Shown here: positions 1 through 8,756 of the stretch, one piece after another
Numbering within the stretch: the first letter of the stretch is position 1
Layout of the letters: every line of letters starts with the position of its first letter
Assembly (NCBI GenBank): GCA_011050615.1
Contig: DRFJ01000056.1
Location: 1 to 64,000 of the forward strand
Reading direction: 5' to 3'
Source: Bacteroidota bacterium
GTDB lineage: Bacteria; Bacteroidota; Bacteroidia; Bacteroidales; VadinHA17
DNA: 64,000 bases
The notes under the pieces: model-generated
Told to the model about the DNA's origin: nothing
What the model saw: the letters and a program-made list of their open reading frames with translations, nothing else
Databases searched by the model: none
Made by a program: the position numbers and the translations under genes

Positions 1-518
1 CTTGCTGCAGTTGTCTTTGTTTCCTTTTCAGCAGCCGGTTCTTTTTCTGCCGTGCTTTTCTTGGCAGCACTGTCTTTGGGTGCAGTTGTTTTGGCTGCAG
101 GTTTCTTTGCTGCTGCTTCTGCGGTTTTGTCTTCAGCCTTGGGTGCAGTTGTTTTAGCTTTATCTGCTTTAACGGCCGCGGCTTTATCCGGTTTCTTTTC
201 GAAACCATTCTCGTTAATAGAGAGTATCTCTATCTGGCTGAACTGCTGCCTGTGACCTTTCTTAACCTTGTATCCCTTCCTTCTTTTCTTCTTGAAGACA
301 ATTACCTTGTCACCCTTGGTGTGTTCAAGCACCTTACCCTCAATATAGGCTCCGGCAATATGGGGTTCTCCGATAATTATCTTACCGTCGTTATCAATAA
401 GTAATACCTTATCAAAATCAACATTATTACCTTCTTCCTCATCGAGCAGGTGAACGAAGATCTTTTTTCCTTTTTCCACCTTGAACTGCTGTCCGGCGAT
501 GTCTACAATAGCGTACAT
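1..518 (-). CDS. rplU: 50S ribosomal protein L21 with Lys/Ala-rich C-terminal tail (3' end outside window)
   Basis: The reverse strand reads MYAIVDIAGQQFKVEKGKK from an ATG at 518, the start of ribosomal protein L21, which binds 23S rRNA in the large subunit. The L21 core, including the basic KKKRRKGYKVKKGHRQ stretch, ends near residue 103, the normal full length of the family. The frame then stays open to the window edge, giving at least 172 codons. The extra part is low-complexity Lys/Ala/Pro/Glu, with the short motif AKTTAPK occurring twice, and is probably disordered. The ORF track misses the gene because it runs off the window. rpmA (L27) normally follows rplU and would lie beyond position 1. 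Identity is certain; the role of the tail is not known. Confidence 0.95.
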   Translation of the reverse strand, partial: MYAIVDIAGQQFKVEKGKKIFVHLLDEEEGNNVDFDKVLLIDNDGKIIIGEPHIAGAYIEGKVLEHTKGDKVIVFKKKRRKGYKVKKGHRQQFSQIEILSINENGFEKKPDKAAAVKADKAKTTAPKAEDKTAEAAAKKPAAKTTAPKDSAAKKSTAEKEPAAEKETKTTAA

Positions 519-602
519 TTTATTATCATTTATATTACTCCGTGAGGCGGGCTATGTGCCACTTTTCCCTTGCCCCGGCGGATTATTCTGAAATTCGGAC
601 TG

Positions 603-632
603 CAAAGATAAGAAAAAAGAATAAAATACAAA
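603..632 (-). promoter_or_regulatory. Predicted promoter of rplU
   Basis: On the minus strand TTTG and TATCTTTG are separated by 18 bases, matching the Bacteroidota housekeeping pattern TTTG...TAnnTTTG. Transcription would start near 597, leaving a leader of about 80 bases before the rplU ATG. The match is good; the start site is inferred. Confidence 0.6.
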
Positions 633-680
633 CAGGTGGAAAAGATAAAAGAAAGGAAATGATATTACTTAAGCTTCCAG

Positions 681-733
681 ACCCGGTTGCCCGGTACCCG
701 GTTGCCCGGTACCCGGCTAAACGCTGAACGCTG
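681..733. repeat. Short tandem repeats in the rplU upstream gap
   Basis: Two copies of the 15-base unit ACCCGGTTGCCCGGT run head to tail at 681-710, followed by a partial third copy (ACCCGG). Immediately after come two copies of AACGCTG (720-733). The first unit contains the self-complementary core CCGGTACCGG across the junction. The gap 519-819 otherwise holds only the two outward promoters; the 61-codon ORF there has no coding character. Confidence 0.7.
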
Positions 734-776
734 AACCATTTTTCCCCTCCTCTCTGGCATTGCTAAATAATATATT

Positions 777-784
777 TATATTTG
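777..784 (+). promoter_or_regulatory. Possible -7 box upstream of the bifunctional nuclease gene
   Basis: TATATTTG matches the Bacteroidota TAnnTTTG -7 element and lies 35 bases before the ATG at 820. No good -33 TTTG partner is visible at the usual distance, so this is tentative. Confidence 0.35.
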
Positions 785-819
785 TATTAAGGCTATGACA
801 CCTGGATTAAAGAGGAGAT

Positions 820-1419
820 ATGAAGAAAATTAAACTTAACGTACTGGGAATATCATACAGCCAGACTCAATCTGGTGCCTATGCCCTGGTACTGTCAGAG
901 GTAAATGGTGACCGCCGCTTGCCAATAATAATAGGAGGATTTGAGGCGCAGGCAATAGTCATTAAGCTCGAAAATCTTAATCCACCCCGCCCCCTCACCC
1001 ATGACCTTTTCAGGAATTTCAGCGAGCTGATGAAAGCTGATCTCAAGGAAGTATTTATCCATAAACTTGAAGAAGGAGTATTCTATTCGCAGCTGGTAAT
1101 AAAAAAGGACGGGAAGGAGATTCTTATGGATTCCAGGACCTCAGACGCAGTTGCACTGGCCCTGCGGTTTAATTGCCCCATATTCATAGATGAGGAAATA
1201 ATGGATAAGGCCGGTATAGTGATAAAAGAGAATGAATATGAAAATATTGAGGGTGACGAAAAAAAGCAGGCCAGGCCCCCGAAAGCCTCTCCGCCGGGAC
1301 TGGCGGAAATGACCCTCAGCGAACTGAAGCTTAAACTTGATGAGGCAATAAAGGCCGAGGATTATGAAAAGGCTGCCTTCATAAAGGATGAAATAGATAA
1401 GAGGGAAGGGAAGGGATAA
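820..1419 (+). CDS. Bifunctional nuclease (BFN/DUF151) family protein with UVR motif
   Basis: The 199-residue protein has an N-terminal BFN (DUF151) domain, about residues 1-140, with the characteristic LPIIIGGFEAQAI and SRTSDAVALALR stretches. A UvrB/UvrC-type UVR motif follows at the C-terminus, about residues 165-197, as a helical hairpin ending in EKAAFIKDEIDKRE. BFN proteins have been reported to have DNase and RNase activity in plants; in bacteria the physiological role is unsettled, and the UVR motif suggests a protein-protein contact. A Shine-Dalgarno-like AGAGGAG sits just before the ATG. The protein is cytoplasmic, with no signal peptide. The BFN-UVR architecture is common in Bacteroidota. 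Family assignment is firm; biochemical function is inferred from the family only. Confidence 0.88.
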   Translation: MKKIKLNVLGISYSQTQSGAYALVLSEVNGDRRLPIIIGGFEAQAIVIKLENLNPPRPLTHDLFRNFSELMKADLKEVFIHKLEEGVFYSQLVIKKDGKEILMDSRTSDAVALALRFNCPIFIDEEIMDKAGIVIKENEYENIEGDEKKQARPPKASPPGLAEMTLSELKLKLDEAIKAEDYEKAAFIKDEIDKREGKG

Positions 1420-1532
1420 TTATTTACCATTTATACTTTGTTGAAAATTTATATGCAGTTGATCGTGTAAAATTATGCGATAAGGCTTATTATTGTTCGT
1501 AATTTTGATCACGATTTTTACTATATTGATAT

Positions 1533-3032
1533 ATGAAAAGGACCATCTTTCTTATTTGCCTTCTGCTATTATCGCTGTCGTACACCTCAGCTTTTTCACA
1601 GGTAATACCCGGGGCACAGGATACGGTAGCGGTTTCACATGAGACTGACACGGGCAAAATAATTTCCCTGCCGCAGGGTTCGGAAAGTCAGGGGATACTC
1701 CAGGAAGGAAATATCATTGATCCGTCAATGAGCGGGGGATTTAGCCTCATGACCCTTCTCAGGGGTGTAATGGGGATGCTTGTATTGATCCTCATAGCAT
1801 GGGTTTTCAGCACAAACCGCAGGGCTATATTGTGGAGGACGGTAATAATTGGTCTCGCCATCCAGCTTATACTTGCTGTAAGCATATTGTATGTCCCCTT
1901 TGTAAGGGTATCATTCGATTTTGTGGGTAAAATATTCGTAAAGATCCTTGATTTTACGAAGGAGGGAAGCACCTTCCTCTTCGGCTCCCTGATGGATGTT
2001 GAAAAGCTGGGTTCAATATTCGCCTTCCAGATCCTGCCAACCATAATCTTTTTCTCTGCCCTCACTTCCCTGCTTTTCTACCTTGGTATAATCCAGAAGA
2101 TAGTTTATGGCCTGGCCTGGCTGATGACAAAGTCCCTACAACTCAGCGGAGCCGAAAGTCTGTCTGTCGCCGGCAATATCTTCCTGGGCCAGACCGAGTC
2201 GCCCCTGATGGTCAAGGAATACCTCCCGCGTATGAACCCGTCTGAAATAATGCTTGTGATGACAGGAGGGATGGCTACCCTGGCAGGCGGTGTGCTGGCA
2301 GCATATATAGGCTTCCTGGGGGGCGGTGATGCGGTGCAGCGACTGATCTTTGCCAAGCACCTGCTGGCAGCATCGGTTATGGCTGCTCCGGGGGCGGTGG
2401 TAATATCCAAGATAATTGTACCACAAACAGATGAGGTAATTAAGGATATAGAGATTACAAAAGACAAGGTAGGGAATAATATACTTGATGCAATATCAAA
2501 TGGCACAACCCAGGGACTTAAACTGGCAGCCAATGTAGCTGCCATGTTGCTGTCCTTTATAGCTTTCATTGCCTTCTTTAATTATATCTTCCTGAAAATA
2601 GGGCAGTGGACTAATCTTAATGATCTTATATCCGAAGCTACCAGCGGCAGCTATAATGAATTATCGCTTCAATTTATGCTCGGTTATATTTTTGCCCCGG
2701 TAATGTGGCTGATTGGCGTTGGAGGGGAAGACATCACCTTACTGGGACGCCTCCTTGGGGAAAAGGTAATAATGACGGAGTTCGTGGGATATATAAGTCT
2801 TGCCGAACTTAAGACGGCAGGTGCTTTTGTTCATAACAAATCCATAATAATGGCTACTTACATGCTGGCAGGTTTTGCCAATTTTGCCTCAATAGGTATA
2901 CAGATAGGCGGCATAGGCTCCCTGGCACCCAATAAGAGGGTCCTGCTTGCAAAGTACGGAATGCGTGCCCTGCTGGCAGGAACCCTGGCATCACTTATGT
3001 CAGCAACCATAATAGGAATGATACTCGGATAA
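1533..3032 (+). CDS. nupC: Concentrative nucleoside transporter (CNT/NupC family)
   Basis: This is an inner-membrane nucleoside:cation symporter. The diagnostic CNT motif GQTESPLMVKEYL and the later NKSIIMATYMLAGFANF segment, both lining the nucleoside and cation sites in the family, are present. At 499 residues it is about 100 longer than E. coli NupC. The excess is an N-terminal signal-like hydrophobic stretch (about residues 1-22, ending near AFSQ) and a polar segment of about 50 residues before the first conserved helix, a layout common to Bacteroidota members. It is followed after 18 bases by the GH97 gene and then thyA and folA. Co-transcription would fit salvage nucleosides feeding thymidylate metabolism, although that link is inferred from gene order only. 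Confidence 0.9.
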   Translation: MKRTIFLICLLLLSLSYTSAFSQVIPGAQDTVAVSHETDTGKIISLPQGSESQGILQEGNIIDPSMSGGFSLMTLLRGVMGMLVLILIAWVFSTNRRAILWRTVIIGLAIQLILAVSILYVPFVRVSFDFVGKIFVKILDFTKEGSTFLFGSLMDVEKLGSIFAFQILPTIIFFSALTSLLFYLGIIQKIVYGLAWLMTKSLQLSGAESLSVAGNIFLGQTESPLMVKEYLPRMNPSEIMLVMTGGMATLAGGVLAAYIGFLGGGDAVQRLIFAKHLLAASVMAAPGAVVISKIIVPQTDEVIKDIEITKDKVGNNILDAISNGTTQGLKLAANVAAMLLSFIAFIAFFNYIFLKIGQWTNLNDLISEATSGSYNELSLQFMLGYIFAPVMWLIGVGGEDITLLGRLLGEKVIMTEFVGYISLAELKTAGAFVHNKSIIMATYMLAGFANFASIGIQIGGIGSLAPNKRVLLAKYGMRALLAGTLASLMSATIIGMILG

Positions 3033-3050
3033 AAATAAAACAGAATAAAA

Positions 3051-4994
3051 ATGCGCAGCACAATTATCTTACTCATTTTTCTGCAGGCAGGCTTATATGC
3101 CTATGCCCAGGAAAATACCGTCAGGTCACCCGATGGGAATATTGAACTGAAAGTGACCTATGATACGAAAATTCAGTGGCAGATGAAAATGGGCGACAAA
3201 GACCTTATCCTTCCATCGGAGATAAGCATGGAAATGGCAACACAGCAATTCCCCGGGGGAAAAGACAGGATAACGAAAGTTGAAAAGATAAATTTTGATG
3301 AAACTGTAAGACCGGTGGTACCGCATAAAGACTCGGAAATACAGGAGGTGTACAACCAGATGACTATAAAATTCAGATCCGGCTTTACACTGGTTTTCAG
3401 GGTATACAATGATGGTGTGGCTTACAGGTTTATTACTGATACCAGGGGTAATGTAATTGTATTGCATGAAAAGGCGGAAATTAACTTCCCGCAGGGAACA
3501 ACTGCCTGGTATCCTCTGGAGGACTCATTTATGTCTCATAACGAAAGGACATATGTTCAGACAGCTCTTGACACTATCGCTGAAGATCACCTGGCAAGCC
3601 TGCCTGCTCTTTTTAAGGCAGGTGGTATAAATATCCTGGTTACGGAATCAGACCTGGAAGATTACCCCGGCATGTGGCTAAGGGGGAATGGCAGTAATTC
3701 ACTCAGAGGCGTCTTCCCCTACTATCCCGATGAAGAAAGACTGTCCGGCGACCGTAACCTGAGGGTTATATCCAGGAGGGATTTTATGGCAGAAACAAAG
3801 GGTGAAAGGGCCTTCCCCTGGAGAGCCTTCGTAATCTCTGACAGCGACGCCGGCCTGGTTGAGAGCAACCTGACCTACCTGCTGGCCGGTGAATGCAGGA
3901 TGGAAGATACTGGCTGGATCAAACCCGGCAAGGTGGCATGGGATTGGTGGAATAACCTTAATATATACGGGGTCGATTTCAGGGCAGGCATAAATACTGA
4001 AACATATAAATATTATATTGATTTCGCAGCTGAATACGGACTTGAATATATCATTCTTGATGAAGGATGGTACCGGCTGGGCGATGTGCTGGATGTGGTA
4101 CCGGCAATTGATATTGAACACCTGTGTGATTATGCCGGAAGCAAGGGTGTGGGTATCATACTGTGGGTGGTATGGAATACACTTGATGATAAACTGTATG
4201 CAGCCCTTCCCCAATATGAAGCGTGGGGAGTGAAGGGTATCAAGGTCGATTTCATGCAGCGCGACGACCAGAAAGTGGTCAACTATTACTGGCGTATTGC
4301 CGAAAAAGCTGCCGGGCATAAGCTGCTGGTCGATTTCCATGGTTCCTATAAACCTTCAGGATTAAGACGTACATGGCCTAATGTGCTGACAAGGGAGGGA
4401 GTTAAGGGACTTGAAAATACCAAGTGGAGCTATGATATAAATCCTGATCATGACCTGACCATTCCTTTTATCAGGATGGTAGCCGGACCAATGGATTATA
4501 CCCCGGGGGCCATGGTCAATTATGACAGTATCAATTTCAAACCCATGTATAGCCGTCCTGCAAGCATGGGCACAAGAGTTCACCAGATGGCCATGTATGT
4601 GGCCTATGAAAGTCCTCTTCAGATGCTCGCGGATAACCCTTCAAACTACAGGAAGGAGCATGAATGTACTGAATTTATTGCCGGGGTTCCTGTTATATGG
4701 GATGAGACAAGGGTGCTGGAAGCTGCAATCGGAGATTACCTGGTAATTGCAAGGCGCAGCGGGGACAACTGGTTCATCGGGGCTATGACCGACTGGGAAA
4801 GACGGGAATTTGAAATTGATCTTTCATTTCTTGGAGAGGGAGAATATATGACGGTAATTTTCAGTGATGGTATAAATGCTGACAGGTACGCACAGGACTA
4901 TAAAAAGACTGAGACTGTACTGTCAAAAGATGATAGCCTCAGCATAAAAATGGCTCCTGGAGGAGGCTATGTGGCAAGGCTAACAAAAAACTGA
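3051..4994 (+). CDS. Glycoside hydrolase family 97 (alpha-glucosidase/alpha-galactosidase), secreted
   Basis: The 647-residue protein begins with a signal peptide (hydrophobic core to about residue 17, AYAQ near residue 20). It has the GH97 order: N-terminal beta-sandwich, central TIM barrel from about residue 290 ([14 protein letters not shown]), and a C-terminal sheet domain. The barrel contains [12 protein letters not shown] with Asp near residue 400, and VLTREGVKG with Glu near 449. In characterised GH97 enzymes an Asp at the first site marks the retaining branch; the SusB-type inverting branch lacks it. A retaining alpha-galactosidase-like activity is therefore likelier than a SusB-like one, but substrate cannot be read from sequence. 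It probably acts in the periplasm. Its place between nupC and thyA, rather than in a polysaccharide locus with SusC/SusD genes, is unusual. Confidence 0.88.
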   Translation: MRSTIILLIFLQAGLYAYAQENTVRSPDGNIELKVTYDTKIQWQMKMGDKDLILPSEISMEMATQQFPGGKDRITKVEKINFDETVRPVVPHKDSEIQEVYNQMTIKFRSGFTLVFRVYNDGVAYRFITDTRGNVIVLHEKAEINFPQGTTAWYPLEDSFMSHNERTYVQTALDTIAEDHLASLPALFKAGGINILVTESDLEDYPGMWLRGNGSNSLRGVFPYYPDEERLSGDRNLRVISRRDFMAETKGERAFPWRAFVISDSDAGLVESNLTYLLAGECRMEDTGWIKPGKVAWDWWNNLNIYGVDFRAGINTETYKYYIDFAAEYGLEYIILDEGWYRLGDVLDVVPAIDIEHLCDYAGSKGVGIILWVVWNTLDDKLYAALPQYEAWGVKGIKVDFMQRDDQKVVNYYWRIAEKAAGHKLLVDFHGSYKPSGLRRTWPNVLTREGVKGLENTKWSYDINPDHDLTIPFIRMVAGPMDYTPGAMVNYDSINFKPMYSRPASMGTRVHQMAMYVAYESPLQMLADNPSNYRKEHECTEFIAGVPVIWDETRVLEAAIGDYLVIARRSGDNWFIGAMTDWERREFEIDLSFLGEGEYMTVIFSDGINADRYAQDYKKTETVLSKDDSLSIKMAPGGGYVARLTKN

Positions 4995-4998
4995 TATC

Positions 4999-5793
4999 AT
5001 GAAACAATATCTCGATCTGCTCGATCATGTACTGGCGAAGGGCGTAAAGAAAACTGATCGTACGGAAACAGGCACCATAAGTGTGTTTGGCTATCAGATG
5101 AGATTTAATCTTGATGAGGGGTTTCCGGCACTGACAACAAAAAAGCTCCATCTTAAATCCATCATCCATGAACTCCTGTGGTTCCTTAAAGGTGATACAA
5201 ATGTAAAATACCTGCAGGAGAAAGGTGTAAGGATATGGAATGCCTGGGCTGATGAAAGCGGTGACCTGGGACCCATATACGGCTATCAGTGGCGATCATG
5301 GCCTGCTGCGGACGGACGTCATATCGACCAGGTAAGCCGGCTTATTGAATCACTAAGATCAAACCCTGATTCCCGCCGACACCTGGTAAGCGCCTGGAAT
5401 GTGGGGGATATTGAGAAAATGGCACTGCCGCCCTGCCATATATTGTTCCAGTTCTACGTGGCAAACGGGAGGCTGTCGTGCCAGCTCTACCAGCGTAGCG
5501 CCGATATATTCCTGGGTGTACCCTTTAATATTGCATCCTACTCCCTGCTGCTGATGATGGTGGCACAGGTGACCGGACTGCAGCCGGGTGAATTTGTTCA
5601 TACCTTTGGTGATGCACATATTTACCTTAACCATATCGAACAGGTTAAGGAACAACTTACAAGAGAACCTTATGAACTTCCACAGATGAAGATCAACAAA
5701 GACAGGAAGAGTATCTTTGATTTTGAGTATGAGGATTTTGAACTCCTGAATTATATCGCTCATCCCCATATAAAGGGCGATATTGCCGTTTAA
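4999..5793 (+). CDS. thyA: Thymidylate synthase
   Basis: The enzyme converts dUMP and methylene-tetrahydrofolate to dTMP and dihydrofolate in the cytoplasm. Length is 264 residues, identical to the E. coli enzyme. The nucleophilic cysteine lies in [10 protein letters not shown] at residue 146, and the dUMP-binding block [17 protein letters not shown] follows. The N-terminal folate/phosphate-binding segment and the C-terminal IKGDIAV tail are intact. The gene starts 4 bases after the GH97 stop, and folA follows after 16 bases, so the dihydrofolate made here is recycled by the next gene product. Nothing is missing. Confidence 0.97.
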   Translation: MKQYLDLLDHVLAKGVKKTDRTETGTISVFGYQMRFNLDEGFPALTTKKLHLKSIIHELLWFLKGDTNVKYLQEKGVRIWNAWADESGDLGPIYGYQWRSWPAADGRHIDQVSRLIESLRSNPDSRRHLVSAWNVGDIEKMALPPCHILFQFYVANGRLSCQLYQRSADIFLGVPFNIASYSLLLMMVAQVTGLQPGEFVHTFGDAHIYLNHIEQVKEQLTREPYELPQMKINKDRKSIFDFEYEDFELLNYIAHPHIKGDIAV

Positions 5794-5809
5794 CAATAAG
5801 ACACCCGCT

Positions 5810-6301
5810 ATGATATCCATTATAGTAGCAGTTGCATCGAATAATGCCATAGGGATGAATAATCAGCTCCTGTGGCATATCCCGGATGACCTTAAACGAT
5901 TTAAGAAACTGACCCTTGGCCATTGCCTTATCATGGGAAAGAATACCTGGTTTTCACTTCCGCGCAGACCCCTGCCGGGCCGTACTAATATTGTTATGAC
6001 AGATGATCCCTGTGAATGTATAGGGGGAGGCTGCATAACAGCCTATTCAGTGGAAGACGCCCTCTCTAAATGTGAAGAAGGGAAGGAAGTATTTATTATA
6101 GGAGGAGGATCGGTCTACAGGCAGTTTCTCGATATGGCTGACCGGCTCTACCTTACCCGTGTTTATAAGGATTTTGAAGCCGATACCTTCTTCCCGGAAA
6201 TAGACCCCGAAGTGTGGCAGGTGATCGACAGGGAAGATCATATGAAGGCTGATGATCGTGAATTTTCCTGGTCATACCTTACTTACAAGAAGAAAAAGTA
6301 A
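5810..6301 (+). CDS. folA: Dihydrofolate reductase
   Basis: This reduces dihydrofolate to tetrahydrofolate with NADPH. I start it at the ATG at 5810 (MISIIVAVASNNAIG), giving 163 residues. The ORF-track start at 5783 is a TTG inside the end of thyA and adds nine residues with no family match. The active-site block WHIPDDLKRF places the catalytic acid at Asp27 and Trp at 22, as in E. coli. MGKNTWFSLPRRPLPGR and FIIGGGSVYRQFL are the NADPH-binding motifs. It is the last gene of the nupC-GH97-thyA-folA run. The thyA-folA pairing is widespread. Confidence 0.95.
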   Translation: MISIIVAVASNNAIGMNNQLLWHIPDDLKRFKKLTLGHCLIMGKNTWFSLPRRPLPGRTNIVMTDDPCECIGGGCITAYSVEDALSKCEEGKEVFIIGGGSVYRQFLDMADRLYLTRVYKDFEADTFFPEIDPEVWQVIDREDHMKADDREFSWSYLTYKKKK

Positions 6302-6397
6302 ACATTTCCGTAATTTTTTTTGTGTCCGGATTAAACCCCGGTGATTATTTATAGTCTATAAGGGTGTAAATCGATTATAAACGAAAAAACAATAATC

Positions 6398-7258
6398 ATG
6401 AAAATCCTTAATTTTTTCTTTTCAATAGCTTTAATCAGTATTATAATGGTGGCATGTGAGAAAAATTCCAATCCACTGAATACTGATGATATTGATCTTG
6501 CCGATGACGATGCGGTAACAGAGGCCATATTTGACGATATCTTCAGCACAGCTGATAATGCGACACAGATTGTTGAAACCTTTATGATGAAAAATGCCGA
6601 TGCAAAAGGCAATGTTGTCATTGTGGCCGACTCATGCCCTACTGTAACAGTTGAGTTCATTGATGAAGATCACCGGATTCTTACAATTGATTTCGGTGAT
6701 GGCTGTACAGGTTTATGGGATCAGACAAGAGCAGGTAAGATAATAATTACAGTGGATGGCTTCCGCAGGGTGGCAGGCTCAACACGTACCATTACTTTCG
6801 ATGAATATTATTTCAACGGTATTAAAGTTGAGGGTACAAAAGTTACTGAGAACATGGGAGAGAATGATTTCGGTAACGTGATATTCAGCTCAACACTGAA
6901 CGGCGGGATTCTTACCTTCCCCGATGAGGTTGTTGTTACACGCGAATTTTACCGTGAGCGGGAATGGGTGGCAGGATATGATACCAGGAATATCTGGGAT
7001 GATGAATGTTTTGTAACTGGCTATGCCTCCGGTACTACCTATAAGGGTGTGGCATATGAAGATAACATCAAGAGTGCACTGCACTGGAAAAGGGTATGCC
7101 GCTTCTTTGTCAGTGGGATAATCGAGATAAACCGCGAAGGTGCAGAACCCTTCGAGCTTGATTACGGCGATGGTGAATGTGATGCTCTCGCAACCCTGCG
7201 GCGCGGTGATGAAGAAAAGGAAATCACCCTCAGGTTCAGCCACCGTAAGATACGATAG
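6398..7258 (+). CDS. Predicted lipoprotein of unknown function
   Basis: The 286-residue protein starts with a lipoprotein signal peptide (lipobox SIIMVAC, lipidated Cys at residue 20), so it should sit in a membrane facing the periplasm or surface. An acidic linker rich in Asp follows (residues 28-45), then a mostly beta-rich region with repeated FDEYYFNGIKVEGTKVTEN-like strands and several cysteines (DSCP, GDGCTG, DDECF, RVCRFF, DGECDA) that could form disulfides after export. I do not recognise a domain of known function. It stands alone, 96 bases after folA, and ends in front of a bidirectional hairpin terminator. Reading frame, signal peptide and codon use all support a real gene. Confidence 0.75.
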   Translation: MKILNFFFSIALISIIMVACEKNSNPLNTDDIDLADDDAVTEAIFDDIFSTADNATQIVETFMMKNADAKGNVVIVADSCPTVTVEFIDEDHRILTIDFGDGCTGLWDQTRAGKIIITVDGFRRVAGSTRTITFDEYYFNGIKVEGTKVTENMGENDFGNVIFSSTLNGGILTFPDEVVVTREFYREREWVAGYDTRNIWDDECFVTGYASGTTYKGVAYEDNIKSALHWKRVCRFFVSGIIEINREGAEPFELDYGDGECDALATLRRGDEEKEITLRFSHRKIR

Positions 7259-7313
7259 AATACAGGGGCTGTCTTAAAAGTGTTACGGTATAAACCGAAC
7301 ATGAAAATTTAAT

Positions 7314-7341
7314 GCAGATACGTTGCATGCAACGTATCTGC
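7314..7341. terminator. 28-base perfect palindrome, likely bidirectional terminator
   Basis: GCAGATACGTTGCA is followed directly by its exact reverse complement, making a perfect 28-base palindrome. Both sides are bordered by A/T tracts (AAAATTTAAT before, TAATTTT after). It lies between two convergent genes and touches the stop codon of the minus-strand gene. As RNA it folds into a 12-pair stem with a 4-base loop followed by a U-rich stretch in either direction. Confidence 0.65.
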
Positions 7342-7703
7342 TAATTTTCCGGCTTCACAACAAAAGGTATAAACAGGGTCCATAAGACCAGCAGTACCGA
7401 CCCTATAACTGCTTCATGCATGCCGTAATATACAAAGGGACCGCCCATTGAATATACCCACACAAGGAAAGACAGTGAAGTAAAGATAATCTGTAAGGGT
7501 CCCTTAACAGACATTAAACTGATAAGATAAAAGGGTATCATGATAAGCAGAATTGCAGTTACTGCCGTCAGCAGTATCTTGCTGTGTTCGTAACCGGCAG
7601 GTATAAAGCCGATAATAACCAGGTAGGCAGCGACTATCTCGCTTGGGATGAGTTTCAGGAGACGCGACTGGTAATTATTCTCCTGTTTGATTTGTCTTGC
7701 CAT
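7341..7703 (-). CDS. Small integral membrane protein of unknown function
   Basis: The 120-residue protein has a charged N-terminus (MARQIKQENNYQSRLLKLIPSE) followed by about three to four hydrophobic segments: roughly residues 22-38, 44-62, 68-88 and 95-114. It is a predicted inner-membrane protein with no recognised domain. It is not obviously part of an operon: the GntR gene on the same strand begins upstream after a 98-base gap, and a bidirectional terminator overlaps its stop codon. Length, clear membrane pattern and lack of a competing frame support it as a gene; its function is unknown. Confidence 0.65.
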   Translation of the reverse strand: MARQIKQENNYQSRLLKLIPSEIVAAYLVIIGFIPAGYEHSKILLTAVTAILLIMIPFYLISLMSVKGPLQIIFTSLSFLVWVYSMGGPFVYYGMHEAVIGSVLLVLWTLFIPFVVKPEN

Positions 7704-7801
7704 AGCAATTGATTATTAGGTTCTTAAAATTTTTCAGAACAGTTACCTGCAATTTAGGAAAACAATGGAATTTATGCAAATAAGTATAAAAAGGCTAAGG
7801 T

Positions 7802-8518
7802 TTAGAATATCCCGTACAAACTATGATCTGAGGTATTACAGTAGAGGATGGAATAAATATAGAAATTCAGCCTGCTGGTGTCGATGCGCCTCTGCAGGTG
7901 AAGCACGGGTGTGTCATGTTTTATATCCAGTATACGGCATATTTCAGGATCGGGAGCATTTATGGCCTTGATATATTGCTCGCCTCCCTTAACCTCAATC
8001 CTGTATGCAGCTCTCAGAATATTGAAGAGGGATTTATTATTGAGGTTCCTTGCAGAAAACCTGGGTAAATTTATATTTGGTATGTAGGAGATGTCATAAA
8101 TAACGGGCTTGCCGTTTACCAGCCTGAGCCTGGTGAAATGCATGCACCCCGCTTCCCTTTCATTATCGCTCAGGCTGAAAGGAAAATCATCAGGCCAGGG
8201 TGACAGTCCGGGCCTGATGATGGTCCTTGTCTCAAGGTTCTCTTTTCCAATAGCTGTTGTGGTTCCCGAAATCGACAATATGCCAATACCCTTTGGCAGT
8301 TTATGAACCACACTGCCCAGGCCCTGGTGCCGCTTGATAAAACCCTCATGTGCCAGCAGGTCAAGTGACTTCCTTACAGTTGGCCTGGTAAGACCGTGCA
8401 GCTTGCATAACTCGTTCTCCGAAGGCAGCAGGTCACCTTCCCTGTATAATCCGTCAACTATATGCCTCCGCAAAGTTTCATATAACTGCCTGTACTGTGG
8501 TATATTCCCAGGGCTCAT
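7802..8518 (-). CDS. GntR-family transcriptional regulator (HutC/UTRA subfamily)
   Basis: The 238-residue regulator has an N-terminal winged helix (residues 1-75) with the GntR signature LPSENELCKLHGLTRPTVRKSLDLLAHEGFI. A C-terminal UTRA effector-binding domain (about 95-235) contains RLRLVNGKPVIYDISYIP. Proteins of this subfamily normally repress sugar or amino-acid catabolic genes until a small metabolite, often a sugar phosphate, binds the UTRA domain. It is divergent from the dehydrogenase operon starting at 8757. A matching 16-base operator lies in the shared upstream region on the operon's predicted start site. The simplest reading is a local repressor of that operon; the inducer is unknown. 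Confidence 0.88.
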   Translation of the reverse strand: MSPGNIPQYRQLYETLRRHIVDGLYREGDLLPSENELCKLHGLTRPTVRKSLDLLAHEGFIKRHQGLGSVVHKLPKGIGILSISGTTTAIGKENLETRTIIRPGLSPWPDDFPFSLSDNEREAGCMHFTRLRLVNGKPVIYDISYIPNINLPRFSARNLNNKSLFNILRAAYRIEVKGGEQYIKAINAPDPEICRILDIKHDTPVLHLQRRIDTSRLNFYIYSILYCNTSDHSLYGIF

Positions 8519-8724
8519 TTCGGTAGAAATTTAATGCAAACATAAAAACAAAAACTTTCAGCTCAAAGAAAATCAGGAGAAAATAAGAAATAACATGTAA
8601 ATATTAGTTGTGCCTTGAAGGAAGCGGGGAAATATCTGTTTATTTAAATAAATAACAGAATAACAGATAAATATATAGAATGAATATATTTTAGATAAGA
8701 CTGGCTATATTGATAAAACATATT

Positions 8725-8732
8725 TATATTTG
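8725..8732 (+). promoter_or_regulatory. Predicted -7 box of the E2-E1 catabolic operon
   Basis: TATATTTG matches TAnnTTTG and ends two bases before the operator-like inverted repeat. Transcription would begin near 8738. No clear -33 TTTG was found at the normal spacing, which is common for promoters that depend on regulation. Confidence 0.5.
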
Positions 8733-8733
8733 T

Positions 8734-8749
8734 ACTTGTATTTACAAGT
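8734..8749. promoter_or_regulatory. GntR/HutC-type operator
   Basis: ACTTGTATTTACAAGT is a perfect inverted repeat with 7-base arms around TT. The core GTATTTAC differs at one position from the HutC-subfamily consensus GTMTAKAC. It directly follows the predicted -7 box and overlaps the expected start site, so a bound repressor would block transcription. The GntR gene next door is the obvious candidate binder. Confidence 0.6.
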
Positions 8750-8756
8750 CAGAGTT

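Noticed and set aside
52-255. 67-residue hydrophobic ORF on the plus strand
   Set aside because: It is the antisense shadow of the Ala/Lys-rich tail of rplU; its Ala/Leu/Val-rich composition comes from the reverse of that low-complexity sequence.
542-727. 61-residue ORF upstream of the bifunctional nuclease
   Set aside because: It reads through the rplU promoter region and the tandem repeats (VARYPVARYP) and has no coding character or start signal.
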